This document shows, piece after piece, positions 11,475 through 22,898 of a stretch of 64,000 nucleotides of DNA. The position numbers and the translations under genes are program-made. Numbering within the stretch: the stretch's first letter is position 1; the number at the start of each line of letters is the position of its first letter. The stretch comes from Bolinopsis microptera (Eukaryota; Ctenophora; Tentaculata; Lobata; Bolinopsidae). A model generated the notes under the pieces. It saw only the letters and a program-made list of their open reading frames with translations. It was not told the origin of the DNA and ran no database searches. The DNA lies in the NCBI RefSeq assembly GCF_026151205.1, contig NC_087079.1, positions 3,366,730 to 3,430,729 of the forward strand, in the 5' to 3' direction.

Positions 11475-12424
11475 TCAAGGCTCCTTCTCCGAGCTAATGA
11501 CTCTAAAGTTCCTGATTACGTGAACTTTGTCCGGCTCTGCTGTCCTTTTATTGAGTAGCTGGACGACAACATTCTTATAGGCTATTCTGTCTGCAGCTGA
11601 TCTATCAGGAGTAATGTAAACAGAACTAAACCCCTCTACATGTCTTAATAACTTAGTCTTGCTCAAGATGGTACGAGCTTGATCTGAGCTTGACAAAGTG
11701 AATTTAACTGGTCTGACTCGTTCACTTGTGTCCTTTCCAACTCTATTACATCTCAAAATTTTTGGTTTTTCGTTGAGATGGTCCAACAAAATACCAGATA
11801 CCTTAGCATCCAGGTTTTCCTCAGTCTCTGGAATCCCAAAGATAATCAGACTTTTACTTCGATCGTCTTCTAGGGCAACCCTTTTCACTGCAGCTTGGAT
11901 TTTCTTCGGTGCAAAGGCGTTTTGCACGTGTTTTTCAACAGAGACAAAAAGGTCTTAATCTCTTTCTGAGCTGCACTTTTCACAGTTCCAATCTCGTCAT
12001 CCTTCTTCAAAGCTAACTTCTCCTGCAGATCACTGATTTTTGCCATATCTTCTTCTTGCTTAGAGAGTAACTTCTCTTGTAGTTCTATGATCTTAGTCGC
12101 ATCTTCTATTTTTTCTTTAATGAACACCCTGTTGTCGTCAGCTGTTTCTGTGGCAGATTGTAACAATGGACCACAATAATCGTTCAGCAAACAGCACACT
12201 GTCTCTAGCCATTCTGATAACCTCTCTCTAGACACATTTCTCTGGTTCAGTTTGTCAAATTGCACATCATCGTTGTGTTCGGCACCGATTTTACTTCTAA
12301 TCTCCTTGAAAATACTGTTAGTTGCCATGTGTATCTGATTCACATACTCCGTAAGGAACTGGCCATTCACAACCATAGCATCATCTACCATATCCAAGTG
12401 TTCATTCTGTAGCGACAAAGGCAT
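11475..12424 (-). pseudogene. LINE ORF1-type protein, one frameshift
   Basis: Two overlapping minus-strand frames make one protein. The N-terminal half starts at ATG 12424 (MPLSLQNEHLD) and contains heptad-like Leu/Glu/Lys coiled coil; it runs to about 11940. The C-terminal half (to 11475) has the DRSKSLIIFGIPE, RVRPVKFTLSSS and VYITPDRSAADR blocks seen in RNA-binding ORF1 proteins of CR1-like LINEs. The same blocks are intact in the ORF at 32826-33734. The two halves are offset by one base at an A5 run (11946-11950, plus strand), so a single indel separates them. No matching ORF2 follows. Confidence 0.7.
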
Positions 12425-12451
12425 CGTACACGTTGTACAGAAAATGTACAA

Positions 12452-14344
12452 ACAATGTATACAAATCTACAAAGCCAGAGAGATCTGGCAATAACTTATA
12501 ACTGACTGCCTTAAGTGCCTTTGTTTTGGGATTTTGATTCCACCCCAGCAACTTATACAATAGCTACTACAAGCTAAACATGAAAACAAGGTGCCGTTCT
12601 CACTTCTCTTGTGCAATAAGAGAATAAGTGCCGTTCTCCATGCGGTTCGGCTTTGTATTAGAGATTCCTTAAGGCACGCTGATCGAGAATAGACGACTTC
12701 AAGTCTCTGTAGTACTCCGTTTTATCGATCCACGTCTACCTGGATGTAATAGCTTAGTTATATAATTATTGTTTTGCTTATCGCTCCCTAATCTAGCTAA
12801 ACTAATGCTGGTTAGTTTAACGAATATATGACATTTAACTTTATAGTTCTGCAAATACATTATCTTTCGCTGCGATTTTGCTTAGTTTGGCTTGTCGCGG
12901 CGCCGCGATTTTTGGCCAAAATAATCGCGATTTTTTTGTCCTTGACAGGTATTACTATTACTATTAAAGTAAACAAATGTCCCAATCCACATCTACTATA
13001 AGATGTATAAGTGATATTGATAAGCGACTAACATGATTAAAATTATATTATTAAGTGACTCAATCTCAATCTGTTGGATTACGATCCAGCTTGATAAGCT
13101 TATTTAGATGTTTATTTGCCAAGAATCGCCATCTTTTGTTTTTCATTAAATATCGATAGTATAATTACATATTAAAATATTAATATTAAAACGCATTATT
13201 AAATTGGTAATTTATGCAACTTGCAGACTTGCTATCTGATAATAATAATAATGAACTTTCTGTGTATGTTTTTAATCATATTTATGGGCACAGGGCATGC
13301 CGATCTTATTTCATTGTACACAGCGATACCAAGTTAAAGTACACAAATCTGATAAAACGAATAACAGCAGATTGTGCAAAAAAAGTGCGGTGATAGCGTC
13401 AATGGTGCGATACAGCTTCCACCGCACTTATACTTTATAGCTATAAGTTGCCTCTGTCCGTGGCTGGTATTTTATAATTTGATTAAATAACACACTGTCT
13501 CTGGTCTGTTACTTTCACTGTCGAAACAAAACACTACAACGTTTTCTAAAAATAAAATTGTATATCATTGAAAAAAATAAAAATTCGAAATCTGAAGTTA
13601 TTCTATTTTACAAAACTTTCTTTAGATTAGGGTCAGGCTTGTATATTTCATAACAGTGAACAATTAATATTTAAAGTTTACATTCTACAGACATTGAGGT
13701 TCAACGAAATAAAACCATCTTACTACTTATTCAAAATAACTTTTGTCGTTTGATTATATAGTATGCGATCATTTGGTCATATCATCAATGATAGTGCATG
13801 GTTACCATATTATGAAAGTGATAGTTACTATTTGATCGCCATGACAACCATGTGATAGCCATAGTTACCATCTAGTAACCATGGTAACCATGTTTTAATC
13901 ATGTGAAATTGAAGAGGTGGAACTTTTAATCAGTGCTAATCAATTTAATTTACTTTAACTATAGACGGTAACCACGTGATTGACTATCACATAGTTACTA
14001 TGGTTACCGCATGGTTACCACATGGTGCGGGTATCACATATAACTTATTATTTATTTATATTATATGTTTCTACTCTTCTGAATTGTGTGTCTTTGTGTA
14101 TTTGCGTATAACCTGAGAGTAGTCAAACTTATATGTCTGATACAATGTTTATTATACATCAATTAGAATGGAATGTTTTAAACGATTGTTTTGTATAAAA
14201 ATGTAGGTTTTGATAGATTGAATGGTGCCGCCTCGTCCATCTGGCGGTCATTATGAAGTCAAATATTCCACGTGATTTCTATCCCATTTGGATGAAATCA
14301 TATCAATGTGAGACGCATTAACAACAGCTGAAATAGACACAAAA
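12452..14344. other. Intergenic with small repeats
   Basis: No gene is recognised. 12873-12944 holds the inverted CAAGGACAAAA/GGCGCCG motif. 13795-14035 holds a cluster of short inverted and direct repeats built on GGTTACCAT/ATGGTAACC, probably a decayed palindromic element. Confidence 0.5.
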
Positions 14345-14531
14345 CTAACCAATCTTTAAAACATTTCTGCCCATTAAGTCCTTAATTTCACTTAAAATCT
14401 GCTGCTTGCCCAGTTTGCAATCGCCCGACAATGCTATGTCCATATGATCCGTGCCATCCATTAGAAGCAGGCATATGTAGCATCTGTCTATCGAGGAAAG
14501 GGGCTTGATGTATTTTCTCACTGACCAGTAC
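14345..14531 (-). CDS. Exon: probable last exon of the SRCR gene
   Basis: Acceptor CTTTCAG at 14532-14538. The reading stays open for 61 codons (YWSVRKYIKPLSSIDRC...) and stops at TAG 14347-14345. A GTTAGT overlapping the stop could instead be a donor, so the end is uncertain. No transmembrane segment is visible. Confidence 0.55.
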
Positions 14532-16398
14532 CTGAAAGTGAAGTGGCAACTAACGAAATAATTTAACATTATTGGAAAATAATTTTGTCCATAAACCATT
14601 CTAAAAGTGTGGCAATGCATATAAAATAAAAAATGTAAGCCAATACGAAAACTTAAGATGTGAAAATTGAAAATCAAAAGTAGCAAAATGTTACAGATTC
14701 AAACGGACTGATATCAACAACAACTTACCCTCGTCTCGACCCCTTATAGTAAAGTTTGTCAGCTAAAACACTAATTTCACCATCGTTCTTCCTGTTGAGG
14801 GCCACGGCCAGTGCACTGTTGCCTAAGTCGAGCGTCATTCCGAATCTAAAAGAGATGAATTTAAACAGGGTTCATTCAACCAAACTTTTTCTGAACGGAT
14901 ATTGAATATACATTGTTCATGGTGCTCATTATTGCAATGGAACACCTAAAATACCTCGCGCTCGCACTCACATAGATCCTCTATGACACATAGCCTGCAG
15001 TAGACATTACCAATAAACGGTGAACAGAGTTTTCAACTGAAGAAACCATTCATACCTAGTCGCAGAGCCTGAGCATCTAAAGAATGCGTTGCCCCTTCTA
15101 TGGACCCTGGCCATAAAATCAGTCACTGTTAACTGGAAAGGCTCATTGGAACAAGAGACTGAAGCCACTTCCCCTCCTATACAAGGCACTGAAGCGGAAC
15201 TGTAAGGGGTAAAGCTGCAGTCTGATGGTGATGAGGCTCCGTCGGGACATTTCATGTTGGACACACCGTACCTGTGATGTGTGTTTCGTTAGACGTACAT
15301 TTTTGGTTGCTGTTTTAAGTTCTTGTTTAGCAAATATACCTTGAATACAGTAATAGTATGTTTCTCAATATTATCTCTGATGGTTCTCACTTTGTTTCTG
15401 CAGAAATATCGTAGAACTCCTTGACATAAACATCAATGAGAGTGCCAGTCTTGTACCCCATACTTCTACACAAAGCATCCACCTCAGACCTCCCCATACC
15501 TGTCCGGCAAACTAACTTCCATTCTTCTTTCTCTAGACTTGTTGCCATGAGCAATCCAATACGGGGAAGGTTACCAGGCGAGATCGTTTTAAAGGAGTAC
15601 TTTTGATCAATTTTATCTGGATAAGTTTTGTTCATTGTTAATCATAGTACTGGCAAACACGAGCGTTAGCTTTAAATATTTTATGAACCCAAAAACCAAT
15701 ATTGGGGAGAGTGGATAAGCTTTTCTCATTCGTTCACAATTGATGATAGGAAGCAGTCATGGGCACTTACGATGCGTTACAATTAGAGAACTAACTGAAT
15801 TCGTTACACTTACAGTTTGCAGGCCGTGAATGAATTGGAAAAGCAACTGGCAGATTTCATTCTCGGTATCATTTTGCGTTTGGATACATGGTTCAGCTTT
15901 AAGGAACGTATTCCTACCAACTACTTACCAGAATAACAAGCATCCTTGGAAGTAGATCCAGCGGCTGAAATCATTCCATCAGGACATCCAATACAAGAAA
16001 AGGCTCCAGGACCACTGTACGTATTCTCCATGCATTCCTCGCATCTGTTGTTTGTCTTGTAGCTTCCAGCCGAGCAAGGAGCTGAAAAATTACATTTCTA
16101 TACATAGCCAAAATAGTTCATTGAGAGTTCCATTTTGGCTCCAAAAAAGATGGTACCATTTCAATAATCAGAGGTGAAGTATTAAAGAATGCAAAATTTT
16201 CCCTTTACGTTATGATCAAGGATTTCAACTTGAGTTTAGTCTTACGGAAGTAGCAGTCATACACTGAAGTAGATCCGGCAGGGGAACGTTCTCCATCTGG
16301 ACAACTAGTACAAGACAAGGCACCAGCGCCACTGTATGCGTTCTCTCCGCACTTCTGACATCCACTGTATGTCATGTAGTCTCCAGCCGTGCATGAAA
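14345..16398 (-). CDS. Secreted/surface protein: two ephrin-receptor-like Cys modules, SRCR-like domain, novel C-terminus (partial gene)
   Basis: I assembled six exons by hand from splice sites and phase: 16398-16246, 16081-15929, 15616-15391, 15271-15056, 14845-14729 and 14531-14345. All junctions keep the frame. The first two exons each encode one module of the GCC2/GCC3 (ephrin-receptor-like) type, with a CTAG-Y...CxxC...YSG...CxxCPDG...GSTS pattern. Exons 3-4 form an SRCR-like domain: EEWKLVCRTGMGRSEVDALC, then CPDGASSPSDC and GEVASVSC. Exons 5-6 encode about 100 residues I do not recognise, ending at a TAG (14347-14345) unless the GTTAGT there is a donor. The signal peptide and 5' exons are not seen, so the start is missing. 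Such modules are extracellular, in adhesion or recognition proteins; the exact role is unknown. The acceptor of exon 3 is the least certain. Confidence 0.7.
14729..14845 (-). CDS. Exon: unrecognised segment of the SRCR gene
   Basis: 117 bp between acceptor CTTTTAG and donor GTAAG, phase 2 at both ends. It encodes RFGMTLDLGNSALAVAL and a basic end. No domain is recognised. Confidence 0.6.
15056..15271 (-). CDS. Exon: SRCR-like domain, second half
   Basis: 216 bp, acceptor CATCACAG, donor GTATGA. The joined reading continues through MKCPDGASSPSDC and CIGGEVASVSC, which closes the SRCR pattern, then enters a segment without known similarity. Confidence 0.7.
15391..15616 (-). CDS. Exon: SRCR-like domain, first half
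   Basis: 226 bp. The acceptor (TTATCCAG) is inferred from phase, because an in-frame stop lies just upstream at about 15642; the donor is GTGAG. It encodes EEWKLVCRTGMGRSEVDALC followed by RSMGY, the typical first half of an SRCR domain. Confidence 0.65.
15695..15880. mobile_element. Decayed MITE in intron (family of 2032-2545)
   Basis: Contains GCCGTGAATGAATTGGAAAAGC and GATTTCATTCTCGGTATCAT, as in the MITE at 2032, but both ends are degraded. It sits in the intron between module 2 and the SRCR exon. Confidence 0.55.
15929..16081 (-). CDS. Exon: Cys-rich module 2 (153 bp, phase 1-1)
   Basis: Acceptor TTTTTCAG, donor GTAAG, 153 bp. It is separated from module 1 by an intron of 164 bp. The translation has CSAGSYKTNNRCEEC and CIGCPDGMISAAGSTS, the same module as its neighbour. 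Confidence 0.8.
16246..16398 (-). CDS. Exon: Cys-rich module 1 (153 bp, phase 1-1)
   Basis: Acceptor TTTTCAG and donor GTAAG flank exactly 153 bp. The translation carries eight cysteine/glycine landmarks of the GCC2/GCC3 module (CTAGDYMTYSGCQKC, then CTSCPDGERSPAGSTS). Same length and phase as 15929-16081 and 29009-29161. Confidence 0.8.
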
Positions 16399-16442
16399 CT
16401 GAAAATTTTACGTCAATTCTGGCCTATTTTAGGGCCCTTCAA

Positions 16443-16597
16443 GGATGAAATAGGAAAAGCGAGCAACCGATTTCATTCTCGGTATCGTTTTGCATTTGAA
16501 AACGGTTATTCAAATTGATATCATTTCCTTTTTGGGAAAGGCCAAAGGGAGACAATGGCAACGGTCCACTCTACCCAATTATGGGTTTTGGTAAAAT
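16443..16597. mobile_element. Half MITE (family of 2032-2545)
   Basis: Matches the right inverted end of the MITE (GATTTCATTCTCGGTATCGT ... CGGTCCACTCTACCCA ... GGGTTTTGGTAAAA). The left half is missing. It lies just upstream of module 1 on the minus strand, probably in an intron. Confidence 0.65.
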
Positions 16598-19109
16598 CTA
16601 TTAAAGAAATGTACATTCACTCATTATCTTGAGAGAATCCTCATATAATATTTATCATAGATGTCACTTTTCAATAGCCTTCCCGATCCATTTTTTGAGG
16701 TCGCTTAATTTATCGATTGATGATATCACATATGGAATATGGGTCTGCTTGAATAACCACTAACTAGGCAGATAAAATAGATTCCAAGAAATTCATGTCT
16801 TTTACTATTTATTTCTAAATCCACCAAATGCCAATTCCTTGTGTAACTTTTATTTTGTTTTATGTATTTCATATGGTGATAATATGGTGAGTATTACATT
16901 CCCGATGATAATAATAATCACAGATAATGTCGCATAAAGTACAGACAATAGAACATGGGTTGGTGTAACACATTATCCAGTATCCCCTGCATATCTTAGT
17001 ATCTTGGGTAAGGTAACCCACACATGATGATGCTCAAATGCTGGGAATATCAATTTCAATGAGACAAACAATAAACTACGATAGTTTCCCATTTTTACAA
17101 TAATAGGGAGTGGCTTGAGTCTTCTTATTGGCTACATTATATTTGCTGATGAACTATCTGATGCTCATTCTCGTTTATATGTATTATTTATTGTGTATTT
17201 TTGCATATTAAAATGTTGAATGATTGTCAACTTTGTCATTTAAAATCATATTTTGACCTGGTAGATACGTCTAAAAATATTCGATCTACCGACAGATTAA
17301 AAAGCTTCCGAAGGATTTGTAACGTTTTTGAGTCCCACCTTTCTTGTTTGTCGAATATCTTTAGTTGTGAACATCGTAAAAGGTTGCGGATTAATCGAGG
17401 GTGTTCATCTTATCAGGAGGAAAAACGTTTGTAAAGACAATTTTTACGTCAGACAATTAGTTAATCGGATAATTATCAATTAGCTAATTAGCAAAAAGTG
17501 TTTGTATTGGCTCAAAATGATCGGAATAGCTTAAAACACGGAGAAAAGTAGTTTTTAGAATAACTTTGAAAATTTTTCAATGACATTGTTTTTCGAGACT
17601 TTTTTTGCCAAAAGTGATCAAAACGTGGAGAAAAATGCTTTTTATTTTATTTTTAAAAAACTCCATGAATTTTTCGTTTCAAGAATACTAAAATCACCAA
17701 TATTTGTAGTTGGAGTTCAGTATATCTCGACAGATTTTGGTAATCAGGAATTACTTAGTGGAAAGGTCTGAAACTGAAAAACGTTAACCAAACGATATTA
17801 GAGTTTCATAGCCTTATCGATTTTCACAGAAACTGCACCAAAAACACAGTCAAGATCGAACCGATAGCCTGCTCTACTATCATTTTATTGATTTTAATGA
17901 TGAATCAGTCACTTCAGTGGGGTTAAGATAATCACATTTGTAATAATTAAAACCTCTCTGTACTGTCAATCGTGCTAATCTAAACCGGCCTACCTGGATT
18001 ACCAGACCTCTTCTTTTCCTCAACAATCAAACCGAGTTGTGCAAGAAATGTGATTTATCATAGTTCATATCGCATTTGGTGGGTGATGTAAGTACATATC
18101 GAGCTGTATTCAATCACAATACGACACAATACGTGTATATATATGGCCCTAATGCGGTATATGAAACGCTTTATACCGCGAGAGACCTGGTATAGAGACG
18201 TTTTACAGTTTATCACTTCACAACTTTTTAACTGTACAATGTAAGTAATTGTAAGATTCCAGCACATTGTTTGTATCTCCATAATAGCGACTAACTTGAC
18301 AATCACAAAAGCTCCAAAGTGATAACACCCGATTCCCAATCATTGTCCACATTCAAGCCTAAAGACAAAGTGTTAAGTGACACGACTCCAATCTGTTAAT
18401 TGAAGGATTATGATCCAACTTAACAAGTTACTCATTTGCCATGATTCACCCTTTTTTTGTTTTTCAATAAGATATCGGTAGTATTGAACTTTTTGGCCTC
18501 ATTTGGCCTATCCTGTCTAACTGCAGTCCAACTTCACGATAGTTGCCGATTTATAAAATTCAGATGACATTGCAAGTTACTCTTTTGTACGGTGTTCAGT
18601 ATCTTCAAGTAAGTTAGCAGAATACAATCCAGCTGTTAGCTGGCATGGTCAACCTAATAATTTATACTCCGCGATATTACATGTCAGGATTCATCAGAAG
18701 TTCAGAAGCCTAGCGATTATACAATTCAGATAACATTACTGATTACTTAAATTAGCAGGACACAGTTTGCCCCTTGTAGTCCAAATTTACATTACCTTAT
18801 TACCTGTTTGCAGGCCCTAATATGCATTTAACATTGTATTATTTTAATCGTTCTTGAAACTGTGTTTCAGTTTAGAAATGATCTCTATTGCCAAATTGCT
18901 CAGCTAGGCCTTTTACAAATTTTGTTGCTTTTGAAATTCAGGCTGTGGCCAAAGCGCGTGCTGAATTTGAAAAACTCTAAGATTTTGGCCTCCTCATGAA
19001 GAAAATCATTCCTACACCCCAGCTTTGTAATTGTAAGTTGTTCTTGTTACGAATCGTTCTGTGATTTGTATGAGTAAAAGCAGCAGGTAACATGATCTTT
19101 TGTGAGTTC
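16598..19109. other. Intergenic or intronic, nothing recognised
   Basis: About 2.5 kb, AT-rich, with short unsupported ORFs. It may be intron or 5' region of the minus-strand SRCR gene. No exon of the 153-bp module type was found here. Confidence 0.45.
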
Positions 19110-19275
19110 TATATCTAATTCTACCTCTAATTCTACCTCTAGTTCTACCTCTAATAATACCTCTAGTTCTACCTCTAATAATACCTCTAGTTCTACCTCT
19201 AGTTCTACCTCTAGTTCTACTTCTAGTTCTACCTCTAGTTTTACTTCTAGTTCTACCTCTGATTCTAATTCAATA
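19110..19275 (+). repeat. 12-bp minisatellite (TCTAGTTCTACC)n
   Basis: About 13 copies of a 12-bp unit, with variants TCTAATTCTACC and TCTAATAATACC. An ORF across it reads only Ser/Thr/Asn and has no recognisable gene around it, so it is called a repeat. Confidence 0.85.
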
Positions 19276-19684
19276 TTCGGGTCCTTTATGCAGGTGGTTT
19301 ATTACAAATTCTTTATATGATACATCAACATGGTACAGTTCTAAGCAAAGTTAAGTGCGGTCAATCAACCGCATCGAGCATTACTAAAAGGTTTGTTATG
19401 TATATTATTTTACTTTGGGGACAAAGACAATCCGGCCGTGCAGTTAAGATTTGGATATTTGAGGCACCATTTACTGCGCAGGAATATTTTACAAATTATT
19501 TGTTGCCTCACCCAACAACGTGGCACTTAACTCTGGCAATGTTCTGTTGATTAATTGGTAAAGAATTTTGCTTAAAATTTCAGTTTTTTTAAATCGTTCA
19601 TTTGTGCAAAAATTTGTTCGATAATTTAACAAAATTAGCCAACAATTTTTTTTATTTAGAAAACAATCCCAGTTCGGTCCCGGT

Positions 19685-19778
19685 CAAAATTCGGAATTTT
19701 AGCTGGGACCGGGATTCCTGGTCTCGGCAGATTTTTGACCGGGACCGGGATTAAGCCGGGATCCCGGTCGAACCTTGC
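19685..19778 (-). mobile_element. Possible end of a hAT-like element
   Basis: The minus strand begins CAAGGTTCGACCGGGATCCC, followed by repeated GGGACCGGGAT phrases, which resembles hAT-type termini. No partner end or 8-bp duplication was found. Confidence 0.3.
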
Positions 19779-20458
19779 TGACACTAAACCATTACACAGA
19801 AGAAGATTTGTCTTCTTCTGTAAAGCTTTGTGCTTATAAAGCTTTGAGCTATGTACTTACTCCCAAACACTTGCCTGAGACCCCCTGGAGCAGGGACAAC
19901 AGGTACACTATTCCTGCTCAACTATTGTTTCCTACAATTTTATATAGATACACTCTCCAGATACTCTTTATTTTAGCAATACTATCGAGACTATATTATT
20001 ATAATAATTATAAATATGTGCCCTTTAACACGTCTGCAGTCTGTTAGCAACAAAGCTTACCCGCGCCCGATACAGTTACACATGTACATGTAATATAACC
20101 AAATTACTATGAGGATATTATACAGGATTAAACAGGAATAGTTTATCAGAGATTGTATAACCGAGACCAGAGTGGAGACCAGTTTGGCAAACAGCACTGC
20201 TATACCATTTGATACAATTTTAGTTAAAACAATGTTTCTACAATTTTCTATTCACAATAATGTTTTCTCCTAACTCATTATACACAGGACTAGCATCCCA
20301 ATACCAAAACAACAGTGCAAAAGCTCGTTTGGCTGGCAATGGCATCTGCTGACAATTTTCAATTTCGTGTGTGTAAAAGGGGCTGAATATCAAATAAGTA
20401 TGTACTTACTTTGAGTACTTTGAGTAGGTTTGGCTGGGATCGCTTCAGGACAACAGTA
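19779..20458. other. Intergenic; 3' flank of a LINE
   Basis: No gene is recognised. At about 20400-20430 the nine-base phrase TTTGAGTAC is tandemly repeated just after the stop of the minus-strand RT and probably marks the 3' end of that LINE. Confidence 0.5.
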
Positions 20459-22403
20459 TCAAGTACGTCCTCCTATCACTCCACAGGGGTCTTTTTGTAA
20501 GTACCATTCCAAGAGTGAGTTGTTGTTAGTAGCGGTGTATCCTTTAGTCGGAGGTGTGTCGGGGAATTCTTTAAGGAATTTAGCCAGTGACGATTTTAAC
20601 AGGTCCAAAGTAGAGATGGAATTAATTTCTTTGGGGAGAAGATTCCACAGCTGTGCCGCTTTCACTCCAAACGAGTTTTCATAGTGAGTTGCCACAGAAC
20701 GCTGTGATTTGTTGTTCAGTGCTGGTACAGTAGCTTTTATTCCATGTCTGGGGTTGTTTTTGAACAGCATGCCAATATCATTTGGGGCCAGGCCATTGAG
20801 AATTTTCCATGTGTGGATCAAGATGTACCTTTCTCGACGTCTCTGCAATGATATGATATTGAGTTTCGTGAGACGTTCCCAGTAGTCTAAACCACTGCAT
20901 CCGTTAATGCGTCGGGTAAATTGTCGTTGAACGTTTTCTATAGCCTCTATGTCCATGGTCTTGGCTGGATTCCAGACAGAGCAGCAATATTCTAGCTTAC
21001 TCCGCACCATGGTTTTGAAGAGGGTAAGCATGAGAAATTGTGATCTATCTTTGAAGACGCTAAGAACCCAGGATGACATAGTGCTTGCTGATTGGATCAT
21101 TTTCTGGATGTGGGGAGTCCAAGAGCAGTCGTTTGATAAAATCACCCCCAAGTCCCTGGCAGTTTCTGCTGGCTCAATTATTTGACCTGTTGTAAGAGTG
21201 TAACTGAGCAGATCATTTGTAAATGGCAGATTTCGTAGCAGAAGAGAATTATTGAGCGTATAATTGAGGATCTCAAATTTGGCTTCATTGAGCTGCATAT
21301 TGTTTCTTCGAGCCCAGGCAATGACATTGAAGAGGTCTTCTTGTAGCGATGCTTTGGTGGCCAAGTCCAATATTTTACCGATGAGTTTAGTGTCATCAGC
21401 AAATATCTTTCCAAGAGAGGTAAGCAGTGCGTCCAATTGGTCATCGATGTAGAGAATGAACAGAATCGGTCCCAACACTGTACCTTGTGGCACTCCACTT
21501 ATCACCAGCTGGAAGGATGACTTAGTTCCTTCAACGACCACTGTCTGGAGACGGTTTGTTAGGAATTCGCTTAACCACTGGAGCATGTTTCCATGAATTC
21601 CGTAACGTTTTGCTTTTGCAAGTAGTATGTTGTGATCCACCTTATCGAACGCCTTTGCGTAATTGAGGTATATGACATCTACTTCTTCGCCACTGTTCAG
21701 GCTTTTCAATATGGTATCTACATGGTCTAAGAGTTGAGTTAGGCAGCTCCTCTTTTTGCGAAATCCATGTTGATGCGGTGAAAGAAAGTTATTCGCTTCC
21801 ATATGTTCGACAAGGTTGTTTCGTATCACTCTTTCGAAGATCTTGATGATATGCGATGTTATAGAAACAGGGCGGTAGTTGGCAGCCTCTGTGCGGTCAC
21901 CCTTCTTGTAGACAGGGGTAATAAACTGCGTTTTCATGCTAAGAGGGATTACTCCAGTTTCAAAAGAATCTTGCCAGAGTAGAAATATGGGCTCGGACAA
22001 TGTCTCTCTACATTTGGTCAGGATCCTAGCAGGGATATCACCATCAGGGGTCGATGAATACGGGTCCAGTTCCTTGATGGCTTCTGAGATATCGTTAACT
22101 GAGAATTGCATTTGATCGAGTTCCTTAACTGGCACAGGGTTCAATCCAGCAAGGCTTTCCTCGATGTGGGCTTCATTTGGGTCACTAAATACTTTCACAT
22201 ATTGGGCCTGGAGGAGCTCGGCCTTTTCCTTGGGGTCAGTGTGCAGTCGACCTTCTCTATCTCTGATGGGGGAGACAGAAGATTTGACTTTCGCAAACTT
22301 CTTTGCGTAGCTGTAGAAGTAACGTGGATTTGTCTTTATGGTAGTGACAGCTTTAGCCTCGCGTTCGTTGAGCTCGTTGATGATCAGCTCACTTATTTAC
22401 ATA
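20459..22403 (-). pseudogene. CR1/Jockey-like LINE reverse transcriptase, 5'-truncated
   Basis: A long open minus-strand frame of about 648 codons, continuous from just after a TAA at about 22404 to the stop at 20459. It covers a linker (RDREGRLHTDPKEKAELLQ), the RT fingers (PDGDIPARIL, NYRPVSITS), motif A (YLNYAKAFDKVDH), PQGTVLGPILFILYIDD, FADDTKLIG and the thumb/C-terminal LEYCCSVWNPAKT region. The N-terminal endonuclease is absent, as in a typical 5'-truncated insertion. Motif A reads LNYAKAFD where the family has LDF-KAFD: the catalytic aspartate is replaced by asparagine, so the enzyme should be inactive although the frame is open. It is recent enough to lack stops. Confidence 0.88.
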
Positions 22404-22898
22404 CTAGAGGTGAGAACCAAAAAGGTTTCACATATTACTGAATTTTCAAATGGTTTTGAACATTTATAAATAATATAAAGCGGCATCGAGTTTTGTGCTA
22501 AGTTGTGCGGAAATTATTGTGCGAAAATTGGAAAATTCTGCGGTTTCACACCGCAACTAGAATTAAATAGTGCCTATGATCGAAAATTCTGAACTATAAT
22601 GCTTGGTGACAACTTCAAGTGCATACGTTCAATGATTGTATGTTAGATTAGTATCATATCCACAGTTCTAAGCAAATTCAAGAGGTTCCAAAGTTTTCTG
22701 GCCTAATGTTCTCCTGATCTTTTGTTTAAACGGAAACGTTAGGGCCGGTAAACTTGTGGCCGTTTAGACATATCTTGTGACAATGTAAAATTAAAATAGT
22801 TTGTAATAATACAATAACATAAATATTAAATATGTATTTATCGTAAGAGAATATTCCTACTATGATGAGTGTCTTTTAATCTTCATTATCTACAGCAA
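22404..22898. other. Intergenic; 5' flank of transporter gene
   Basis: AT-rich; no promoter motif is assignable. A plausible splice acceptor (CATTATCTACAG) ends at 22895, just before the transporter ATG, so an upstream non-coding exon is likely. Confidence 0.45.

Noticed and set aside
19102-19320. Ser/Thr/Asn-rich ORF that could be a mucin-like protein
   Set aside because: It is a direct translation of a 12-bp minisatellite, with no signal peptide, flanking exons or other domain.
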